From: an uncultured Prosthecobacter sp.
Lineage (GTDB): Bacteria; Verrucomicrobiota; Verrucomicrobiia; Verrucomicrobiales; Verrucomicrobiaceae
Reading direction: 5' to 3'
Assembly (NCBI GenBank): GCA_937941745.1
Contig: CALDGV010000556.1
Span: forward strand, 1-7,775
DNA: 7,775 bases
A model generated the notes under the pieces. It was given only the letters and a program-made list of their open reading frames with translations. It had not been told where the DNA came from and made no database searches. The translations under genes and the position numbers were made by a program. Shown here piece after piece: positions 1 through 5,699 of this stretch (its first letter is position 1; each line of letters begins with the position of its first letter).

Positions 1-1006
1 CACCACGTGCGCGCATGCCCGAGAAAGCAGCATGGCCAGGGGTGTCGATGAACGTGATGGGCTTGCCATCATGAAAAACGGAGTAGGCACCAATGTGCTG
101 GGTGATACCACCAGCCTCGGCCGAAGTGACCTGGGTCTTGCGAATGGCATCCAGAAGCGATGTCTTGCCGTGGTCCACGTGGCCCATGAAAGTGATGATT
201 GGCGCACGGAGTTCGAGCTTCTCCTCGGCAACTTCCTCCACCACCTGCGGCGGAGGCTCGACGATGACTTCCTCTACCTTGTGAACACCTGCTCCCTTCT
301 CGCGCTTCTCACGCTCCAGGCGGAACCCGTGCTTTTCGCAGACTTTCTCGGCCACATCGAGCTCGATAGCCTTGTCTGCATTCGCTACAAAGACCTTCAA
401 GTTGATCAGGTCGGCAATGACCTTGAAGGGACGCAGCCCCATTTTCTCAGCCAGATCCTTGACGATCACCGGCGGCTTCAGGTGAATGATCTTTTCACCA
501 GATTCATTGACCTCAAACTCCGGCGCTGCGGGCTCGACGGCAGCAGGCTTGGGCGGCGGCGCGATGACAGGGGCAGCCACGGGGCCGGCGACAGGGCCAG
601 CATCTTTCAGCCGTGAAATCGGGGGCAGGGCCGTGGTGGTGGCAGCTTCGGCAGTCCTAGTGCGCTTAACTTTGGGCTTTTCGTCCTCCTCGAAAAGATT
701 GAGTGCCGCTTTCTTCTGGTCATCGACCGTCATTTTACCCGAGTCAGCCGTATCGGCCGTGGCCTCTGGAACCTCAATTTTTGCTGCAGCTTCCGGTGCG
801 GGTTTCGCACCAATGGCCGGCAGGGCGGTTCCCTCTTTGCGCGTTCCCCTGGTTTTAGCAGGCTTTTCCTCGTCAATCAGCGAAAGCACCTCCTTCTTCT
901 TGGCCGTCTTCTTGGCGGCAGGGGCACTTTCCAGCTCCTCCACTTCAGCGACTTCGCTGACCGGGGTGTCTTTGCTGGTTTTCGATGAGGAGGAACGAGG
1001 GGGCAT
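1..1006 (-). CDS. infB: Translation initiation factor IF-2, N-terminal part (open at left edge)
   Basis: IF-2 is the cytoplasmic GTPase that places initiator fMet-tRNA on the 30S subunit and promotes 50S joining. The frame runs uninterrupted from ATG 1006-1004 to the window edge: 335 residues are visible and the rest lies outside. Residues 1-170 are a charged, Ala/Pro/Lys-rich linker of low complexity, as is usual for IF-2. Residues about 172-232 look like an IF2_N domain ([19 protein letters not shown] onward). The GTPase domain begins near 268, with G1 GHVDHGKT at 275-282, the switch I/G2 segment [10 protein letters not shown] at 299-308 and G3 DTPGH at 321-325. G4 is beyond the edge. It lies 81 nt downstream of nusA on the same strand, the common nusA-infB order. 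No other ATG, GTG or TTG exists in frame back to an upstream TGA, so the start is well constrained, although no Shine-Dalgarno sequence precedes it. Confidence 0.96.
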   Translation of the reverse strand, partial: MPPRSSSSKTSKDTPVSEVAEVEELESAPAAKKTAKKKEVLSLIDEEKPAKTRGTRKEGTALPAIGAKPAPEAAAKIEVPEATADTADSGKMTVDDQKKAALNLFEEDEKPKVKRTRTAEAATTTALPPISRLKDAGPVAGPVAAPVIAPPPKPAAVEPAAPEFEVNESGEKIIHLKPPVIVKDLAEKMGLRPFKVIADLINLKVFVANADKAIELDVAEKVCEKHGFRLEREKREKGAGVHKVEEVIVEPPPQVVEEVAEEKLELRAPIITFMGHVDHGKTSLLDAIRKTQVTSAEAGGITQHIGAYSVFHDGKPITFIDTPGHAAFSGMRARG

Positions 1007-1085
1007 GAGGGAGGATGAGCGTCTTGCGATCGGCTGAGGGAGCTGTCGGTGAGTCTGAGAGGAAAATGGAGGCGGAGAGGCTCAT
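945..1085 (-). other. Short SD-led frame across the nusA-infB junction (46 codons, doubtful)
   Basis: Directly after the nusA stop codon, an ATG at 1085-1083 follows a good ribosome-binding sequence (GGAGAG at 1096-1091, inside the last nusA codons). It opens a 46-codon frame that ends with TGA at 947-945, 60 nt inside infB and in a different frame. The encoded peptide is Ser/Pro-rich and resembles nothing I recognise, so I do not call it a gene. It is recorded because infB itself lacks an SD, and ribosomes loading here would cross the infB start. It may be chance, a leader frame affecting infB translation, or a sign of a sequence error in the junction. Confidence 0.2.
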
Positions 1086-1087
1086 GG

Positions 1088-2347
1088 CTACTCTCCCTGG
1101 ATCGGGTTGTATGATTGGATTCGCTCGAAGACTTGGCGTCCAAGCAACTCGTCGCCAGCAAGAGCGTCTGTGACGTCCTCAACTTCGACTTGGCGGAGGA
1201 CCTGGAGGTCTCCCATGCCGCCCATGACAAGCTTGCGAGCAGTCTCGAGATTGATGCCAAGAGCCTTCACAAGATCCTGGGCAGCGTGGTCCATCTGGCC
1301 TTCAAAGACCTCTTCGGCATGTTCATCACGCTCAATCTGAAGCTCCATGCCGACAAGGCGTGAAGTCAGACGCGCGTTCTGGCCGCGGCGTCCGATGGCT
1401 TTGGAAAGTTCATCCTCACGCACGGTGAGACGTGCCGTCTTCTTGTCCGGAGAAACCTGGATGCTGAGCACTTTGACGGGCTTCAGAGCCTCCTTCACAA
1501 ACTCTACCGGATCGGCATACCAGCGGATGATGTCCACCTTCTCGTTATTGAGCTCACGGACGATGTTTTTCACACGGTTGCCCTTCAGGCCGACACAGGC
1601 CCCCACCGGATCAACCTTGGGATCGGCGCTGTGGACAGCCACCTTGGTGCGGTAGCCGGGTTCACGTGCAATGCTCGCGATCTCCACAGTGCGGTCACCG
1701 ATCTCAGCCACTTCAAATTCAAACAGCCTACGCACGAAGTTCACATGAGCACGACTGAGGATGATCTCGGGTCCCCTGGCACCCTCTTTCTCGACCGCCT
1801 TCACATAGAACCGCATGCGGTCACCGATGGTGTACTCCTCGGTAGAAACTCGCTCCTTGTTGGGCATGACCCCCTCAAATTTGCCAAGATCCACAACCAC
1901 ATCGCTCTTATCGAAACGGCGGATGGTTCCATTCACCACATCTCCTGTGCGATCCTTAAACTCGTCATAAAGATTTTCCTTCTCCGCCATGCGCACCCTC
2001 TGCATCATGGTCTGCTTGGCGGTCTGGGCGGCGATACGTCCCATGTTCTGAGGCGTCACTTCCAGCTCGATTTCGTCACCCAGCTGGGCGTCTTTTTTGC
2101 GCTTGCGAGCCTTCTCCAGGGAAATTTCCTCGAAGGGATTCTTCACCTCCTCGACGGCGATGAGCTTCGCAAAAGCTTTGATGGTTCCCTTGTCGGGATC
2201 CATGTCGATCCGCAGCTCGCGCGCAGGTCCGATGCTCTTCTTCGAAGCTGCAAGCAGCGCTTGAGAGAGCACTTCGACCATGCGTTCACGGTCGATGCCC
2301 TTTTCGCGCTCGTAGTAGTCGAATAGTGCTTTGAGTTCTGAGGTCAT
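1088..2347 (-). CDS. nusA: Transcription termination/antitermination factor NusA
   Basis: NusA binds RNA polymerase and nascent RNA, enhances pausing and intrinsic termination, and takes part in antitermination complexes. The protein has 419 residues. The N-terminal polymerase-binding domain covers about 1-130 (MTSELKALFDYYEREKGIDR is typical). An S1 domain lies at about 133-200 (RTGDVVNGTIRRF, VVDLGKFEGVMP). KH1 lies at about 230-290, with GACVGLKGNRVKNIVREL at 249-266, and KH2 at about 297-345, with AIGRRGQNARLTSRLVG at 317-333. The remaining 75 residues include one helical stretch (AAQDLVKALGINLETARKLV) resembling a single C-terminal acidic-repeat/HhH unit, so the length lies between the short Bacillus form and the longer E. 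coli form. I chose ATG 2347-2345 because GGAG at 2359-2356 sits 8 nt upstream. A GTG at 2389 would lie in a terminator hairpin and add an atypical extension. infB follows on the same strand; rimP is not upstream. Confidence 0.97.
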   Translation of the reverse strand: MTSELKALFDYYEREKGIDRERMVEVLSQALLAASKKSIGPARELRIDMDPDKGTIKAFAKLIAVEEVKNPFEEISLEKARKRKKDAQLGDEIELEVTPQNMGRIAAQTAKQTMMQRVRMAEKENLYDEFKDRTGDVVNGTIRRFDKSDVVVDLGKFEGVMPNKERVSTEEYTIGDRMRFYVKAVEKEGARGPEIILSRAHVNFVRRLFEFEVAEIGDRTVEIASIAREPGYRTKVAVHSADPKVDPVGACVGLKGNRVKNIVRELNNEKVDIIRWYADPVEFVKEALKPVKVLSIQVSPDKKTARLTVREDELSKAIGRRGQNARLTSRLVGMELQIERDEHAEEVFEGQMDHAAQDLVKALGINLETARKLVMGGMGDLQVLRQVEVEDVTDALAGDELLGRQVFERIQSYNPIQGE

Positions 2348-2355
2348 AAAAATCG

Positions 2356-2359
2356 CTCC
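2356..2359 (-). promoter_or_regulatory. nusA ribosome-binding site
   Basis: GGAG on the minus strand, 8 nt before the ATG at 2347. It decides the nusA start over the in-frame GTG at 2389. The flanking GGAGCG (2359-2354) can also pair with CGCUCU in the 3' arm of the upstream terminator hairpin (2381-2376), five Watson-Crick pairs plus one G-U. Confidence 0.7.
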
Positions 2360-2369
2360 ATCCCCAGAC

Positions 2370-2398
2370 AAAAAGAGAGCGGGGCGCACCCCACTCTC
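2370..2398 (-). terminator. Intrinsic terminator / candidate attenuator in the nusA leader
   Basis: Read on the minus strand, the 5' arm GAGAGUGGGG (2398-2389) pairs completely with the 3' arm CCCCGCUCUC (2384-2375): nine Watson-Crick pairs and one U-G, around a UGCG loop. Five U residues follow at 2374-2370. This is a full rho-independent terminator. It lies about 135 nt past the sulfatase stop and ends 22 nt before the nusA ATG, with nusA's SD in between. It could simply end sulfatase transcription. However, a nusA promoter would then have to overlap the hairpin itself, so an attenuator controlling nusA-infB is a reasonable alternative. On the plus strand the same hairpin has a C-A mismatch and no T-tract. 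Confidence 0.8.
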
Positions 2399-2410
2399 AC
2401 CAATAACTGA

Positions 2411-2451
2411 CCTTGTCCGGCTAAGGAAGTGATGAAATTAATGCCACAAGG
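2411..2451 (-). promoter_or_regulatory. Potential leader hairpin upstream of the nusA terminator
   Basis: On the minus strand CCUUGUGGC (2451-2443) can pair with GCC-GG-ACAAGG (2421-2411), giving nine pairs with a two-G bulge and a 21-nt loop. It lies between the sulfatase gene and the nusA attenuator hairpin, separated from the latter by 12 nt. Found by eye; the bulge and long loop make it moderately stable at best. I recognise no known riboswitch class. Confidence 0.4.
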
Positions 2452-2452
2452 C

Positions 2453-2471
2453 AATTCAGCAAGCTGAAATT
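2453..2471 (-). promoter_or_regulatory. Small hairpin with CUUG loop in the nusA leader
   Basis: On the minus strand the core stem UUCAG (2468-2464) / CUGAA (2459-2455) closes a CUUG tetraloop. It extends by two A-U pairs if one U is bulged. It abuts the next leader hairpin and lies about 60 nt downstream of the sulfatase stop. No U-tract follows, so it is not a terminator. The stem is short and could be chance. Confidence 0.35.
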
Positions 2472-2532
2472 AGGAAGTTCTCCAAGGGGAGTTTAAGACG
2501 CGGACCCCATGCGCTCGCGAACATCAGGCAGG

Positions 2533-3960
2533 TCAGGCACCGCCAGATGCCTTTTTCTTCTTTCCCTTGCCCTTCTTGCGCGAGACCTCCGCCGGCGTGT
2601 TGGGAGTTGGCATCCTGGCTCCCACCTTATCCCGCCAGGAACTCATCTTTGCCTGCAGTTCCTGAACCTTTTCAGGCATGGCGGAAGCAAGGTTGCGGCT
2701 TTCGCCGATGTCCTCGGCAAGGTTGTAGAGTTCAAAACGGGGCCCCTCAAAGAACTCCATCAGCTTCCATGATCCAGAAATCACTGTGCCCACCGGCGTG
2801 GTCCGCCAAGTATTGTTTCCTGAGCCCAAATAGCCGGGAAAGTGCTGGAAAATGGCATCGCGCTTCAGTTGAGCGTCGGGATCCCGGAAAAGAGGAACCA
2901 GACTTTCACCATCCAGCGACTGCCCCTCAGGAGCCAAGCCGGAGGCGATCTCCAGGAAAGTCGGGAAGATATCCACGTGCGTGGTCGGTGTATCATTATT
3001 AGCTCCGGCGGAAGTTACGCCAGGCCAGCGAACGATGAATGGGACACGGGTTCCACCTTCATACAGGCTGCCTTTACCACTGCGGAGCGGCGCATTGTCC
3101 GTAACATCCCCACCCTGGATGCCTTCGCGGCTGTAGCCGCCCAAACCACCATTGTCGGATGAAAAAATGAGCACCGTGTTGTTGGCGATTCCATGCTCCT
3201 CCAAGGCTGCCATCACCCGCCCCACGCTCTCGTCCACGCTGGCGATCATGGCCGCATAAACGGGATTATTGTGACCCCCCACCCCAGGCTTGCCTTTAAA
3301 CCGGCTGATCAACTCAGGTTTGGCCTGAAAGGGCGAATGCACGCCAAAGTGCGGCAGATAGAGAAAGAACGGGCTCTCCTTGTGGCGGGCGATGAAGGAA
3401 ACGGCCCTGTCTGTCAGAAAATCAGCGAGATATTGACCTTCAGGATGGTCAACCTGGGGGTCAGTCTTGAATTTGAAATGCACTCCTGAAGATTCAATGG
3501 CCTCGTCAAAGCCCCGTCGGGATGGATGATAATCGTCCTTCAATCCCAGGTGCCATTTGCCAAACATGCCCGTGGCGTAACCTGCCTTCTTCAGGGATTG
3601 CGCGATCGTCATCTTCTCCAAAGGAAGGCTGGTCACATTATCCACCGGACGCAGAGGCCGGCTGCGCCAGTCAAAGCGGTCGATGTCGCCGACCGTGTAA
3701 ACCCCTGTCCTTGGTGCATACTGACCAGACATGAGCGCCGCCCTCGTTGGCTGGCAGTTCTGACAATGGTGGTGGCTGGTCAGCTTGAGCCCTTGGGCAG
3801 CCAGCTTGTCGATATTCGGTGTTTCATAATATTTGGAGCCGAAAGCAGCGACGTCCGTGTAGCCCAGATCATCCGCCAGGATGAAGACGATGTTGGGTTT
3901 CGTGGCCGCCGGAGCCGTGACTGCCAGCATAAGCAGGATCAGTGAACACAAGATTCTCAT
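2533..3960 (-). CDS. Secreted type I (formylglycine-dependent) sulfatase
   Basis: Hydrolyses sulfate esters, probably on sulfated polysaccharides or glycoconjugates outside the cytoplasm. The protein has 475 residues, usual for the family. Residues 1-18 form a Sec signal peptide (MRILCSLILLMLAVTAPA, AxA cleavage). Metal-binding Asp30-Asp31 sit in NIVFILADDLG. The catalytic Cys69 in CQPTRAALMSG matches the C-x-P-x-R motif that a sulfatase-maturing enzyme converts to formylglycine. Other active-site segments are GKWHLG (134-139), VHSPF (207-211), SSDNGG (267-272, metal-binding Asp/Asn) and SGKGSLYEGGTR (294-305). The C-terminal subdomain has the usual ELYNLAEDIGESRNLA (410-425). The protein ends in a Lys/Gly tail (KKGKGKKKK, 462-470), which is outside the catalytic fold. 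ATG 3960 is preferred over a GTG at 4053 because only it gives a clean signal peptide; no strong SD is visible. It is transcribed divergently from the D-aminoacylase. The exact substrate cannot be told. Confidence 0.95.
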   Translation of the reverse strand: MRILCSLILLMLAVTAPAATKPNIVFILADDLGYTDVAAFGSKYYETPNIDKLAAQGLKLTSHHHCQNCQPTRAALMSGQYAPRTGVYTVGDIDRFDWRSRPLRPVDNVTSLPLEKMTIAQSLKKAGYATGMFGKWHLGLKDDYHPSRRGFDEAIESSGVHFKFKTDPQVDHPEGQYLADFLTDRAVSFIARHKESPFFLYLPHFGVHSPFQAKPELISRFKGKPGVGGHNNPVYAAMIASVDESVGRVMAALEEHGIANNTVLIFSSDNGGLGGYSREGIQGGDVTDNAPLRSGKGSLYEGGTRVPFIVRWPGVTSAGANNDTPTTHVDIFPTFLEIASGLAPEGQSLDGESLVPLFRDPDAQLKRDAIFQHFPGYLGSGNNTWRTTPVGTVISGSWKLMEFFEGPRFELYNLAEDIGESRNLASAMPEKVQELQAKMSSWRDKVGARMPTPNTPAEVSRKKGKGKKKKASGGA

Positions 3961-4006
3961 GGAGTGATGCCGCTCAAACGCAGCACCCATCGACATATTG
4001 CGCCCG

Positions 4007-4036
4007 ACTAGGCTGCACATGCAATCCGCGCCTAGT
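4007..4036. repeat. Perfect 7-bp inverted repeat in the divergent intergenic region
   Basis: ACTAGGC (4007-4013) and its exact complement GCCTAGT (4030-4036) are separated by 16 nt, so their centres lie 23 bp apart, about two helical turns. The spacer contains a smaller symmetric element, TGCA-CA-TGCA (4014-4023). It lies in the 114-nt space between the divergent sulfatase (ATG 3960) and D-aminoacylase (ATG 4075), where a shared regulator could act. I find no convincing sigma-70 promoter boxes on either strand to anchor it. Operator function is inference only. Confidence 0.45.
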
Positions 4037-4074
4037 TCTGCCCAGACTTGCACGTTAACTGGCCATCCAGCGTC

Positions 4075-5634
4075 ATGCGTCTCCTCGTTCTCCTCTGCGC
4101 CACCCTATCTTCAATCTGCCAGGCGGCTGACTTTGACCTCATCATCCAGAATGCCCTGATCCTCGATGGCACGGGCAGAGAAGCCTTTCAGGGCTCACTC
4201 GGCATCAAAGAAGGTCGTTTGGCTGCGGTCGGCGAGGTCGTTGGCACCTCTGAAACCCAGATCGACGCAGGGGGCATGTACGTAGCGCCCGGTTTCATTG
4301 ACGTGCACACCCACTCCGAAAAGATCAGCGAAATCCCTGCTGCAGAAAACTTCCTGCGCATGGGCGTGACCACCATCATCACCGGCAATTGCGGCATGTC
4401 GCGCGTCAATGTCGCCGAGTTTTTCGACGAAATCACCAAGGCACGGATGACGCTCAACGTCGCGACCCTGATCGGCCATGGCTCCGTGCGCGAAGCAGGC
4501 ATGGGAGGGAGGTTCATCCGTGCTCCGGACGCGAGGCAGCTCAACCAGATGAAGCAGATGGTCGATCAGGCCATGAAGGACGGCGCAGTCGGAATGAGCA
4601 CAGGATTGATCTATGTGCCGGGCTCTTTTGCCAAAACCGATGAAATCATCGAACTGGCGAAGGTGGTCTCCGCCCATCGGGGGGTCTATGCCAGCCACAT
4701 CCGCCATGAAACCATGCGCATCTTTGAAGCCCTGGATGAATTCACCCACATCGCTCGTGAAGCCAAAGTGCGAGCCGAACTCAGCCACATCAAGCTTTCC
4801 GGACCAACTGCCTGGGGCAAGGCAGCCGAAGTCATTGCCTACCTGGACAAAGCCCGGGCGGAAGGGCTGGAAATCACCCACGACCTCTATGGGTACACCG
4901 CCTCCAGCACCGGCTTGCGTCAGACCATCCCAGACAGCGCTCTCGAAGGCACTCGCGAAGACTTTCTGGCACGACTGCAAGATCCGGAACAAAAAAGCAG
5001 GATCATGGAGGGCATGCAGCAAATCCTCCGCCGCAGCGGCCGAAAGGACTACGGCTACGCAGTGATTGCACGTTTTGGCGCCGATCCGTCGCTAAACGGC
5101 CTCTCAATTCCTGAGGCCGCTCAAAAAGTGCGTGGTGGAGACTCCCTTCAGGATCAGATCGAACTCCTGCTAGACATCGAACGCCGAGGCGGTGGCAGCG
5201 GCATTTTCCACGGCATGAATGAAGACGACCTCACCACCTTTCTCAAGCATCCCGTGACCATGTTTGCCAGCGATGGCGGCCCAAGAAAACTCGGCGAAGA
5301 CGTTCCGCATCCTCGCAGCTATGGAAACAATGCTCGCATTCTGGCCCGGTATGTCCGTGACCAAAAGCATCTCACTCTGGTGGAGGCCGTGCGCCGTATG
5401 AGCAACCTGCCAGCCCAGACCTTCCGCTTAAAAGATCGGGGACAGCTCAAACCCGGATTCTGGGCTGATATTGTGGTGTTCGACCCCAAAAAAATCAACG
5501 ATCCAAGCACCTTTGAGGACCCACACCACTACTCGGAAGGTTTCCGCGACATCCTGGTGAATGGCATTCCGGTGATTCGGGACAACAAGCTCACCGGATC
5601 AAGACCCGGGGGGCCACTCAGGAGGAACAAATAG
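4075..5634 (+). CDS. Secreted N-acyl-D-amino-acid deacylase (D-aminoacylase), amidohydrolase superfamily
   Basis: Predicted to remove the acyl group from N-acyl-D-amino acids by zinc-dependent hydrolysis, probably in the periplasm. It has 519 residues, including a Sec signal peptide (MRLLVLLCATLSSICQA, cleavage before ADF). The mature start FDLIIQNALILDGTG is typical, as is the C-terminal DIVVFDP...DPSTFEDPHHYSEGF. Candidate active-site residues fit the Alcaligenes D-aminoacylase pattern: His78 and His80 in DVHTHSE, bridging Cys106 in GNCG, His208 in SHIRHE, His238 in ELSHIK (both enzymes have 30 residues between these two His) and catalytic Asp400 in FASDGG. HPRSYG at 412-417 is also characteristic. 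HTH is followed by Ser-Glu rather than the Asp-Asp of the classic enzyme, so substrate preference may differ. ATG 4075 is preferred to a TTG at 4048 on signal-peptide grounds; no SD is visible. Divergent from the sulfatase; the propeller gene follows after 65 nt with no terminator seen, so cotranscription is possible. Confidence 0.92.
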   Translation: MRLLVLLCATLSSICQAADFDLIIQNALILDGTGREAFQGSLGIKEGRLAAVGEVVGTSETQIDAGGMYVAPGFIDVHTHSEKISEIPAAENFLRMGVTTIITGNCGMSRVNVAEFFDEITKARMTLNVATLIGHGSVREAGMGGRFIRAPDARQLNQMKQMVDQAMKDGAVGMSTGLIYVPGSFAKTDEIIELAKVVSAHRGVYASHIRHETMRIFEALDEFTHIAREAKVRAELSHIKLSGPTAWGKAAEVIAYLDKARAEGLEITHDLYGYTASSTGLRQTIPDSALEGTREDFLARLQDPEQKSRIMEGMQQILRRSGRKDYGYAVIARFGADPSLNGLSIPEAAQKVRGGDSLQDQIELLLDIERRGGGSGIFHGMNEDDLTTFLKHPVTMFASDGGPRKLGEDVPHPRSYGNNARILARYVRDQKHLTLVEAVRRMSNLPAQTFRLKDRGQLKPGFWADIVVFDPKKINDPSTFEDPHHYSEGFRDILVNGIPVIRDNKLTGSRPGGPLRRNK

Positions 5635-5651
5635 CATCAACGCTTCCGCCT

Positions 5652-5657
5652 AGGAGA
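5652..5657 (+). promoter_or_regulatory. Shine-Dalgarno-like AGGAGA upstream of the propeller gene
   Basis: AGGAGA is ideally spaced (8 nt) from an ATG at 5666, which opens only a 74-codon frame out of phase with the propeller gene. It is 15 nt before an in-frame TTG (5673) and 42 nt before the in-frame ATG (5700). Its partner start is therefore uncertain. Confidence 0.4.
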
Positions 5658-5699
5658 CATAGAACATGCTTATTGAAGCCGTTTTCTGTGCCTCCTCTC

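Noticed and set aside
32..616. Plus-strand ORF of 194 codons over infB, and plus-strand ORF 1631-2326 over nusA
   Set aside because: Both are shadows of the minus-strand infB and nusA genes, whose conserved motifs are unmistakable.
2348..2389. Longer nusA starting at GTG 2389
   Set aside because: It would begin within the terminator hairpin and add 14 residues not typical of NusA; ATG 2347 has a properly placed SD and the standard NusA beginning.
2456..2524. 22-codon minus-strand ORF (ATG 2524) in the sulfatase-nusA spacer, considered as a leader peptide
   Set aside because: No SD, and no run of regulatory codons; it ends inside the first leader hairpin by chance as far as can be seen.
3961..4053. 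Longer sulfatase starting at GTG 4053
   Set aside because: The added 31 residues would bury the signal peptide, and that stretch is better explained as the divergent promoter region.
4195..5022. 275-codon minus-strand ORF opposite the D-aminoacylase
   Set aside because: Antisense shadow; the plus-strand frame carries the amidohydrolase metal and catalytic motifs.
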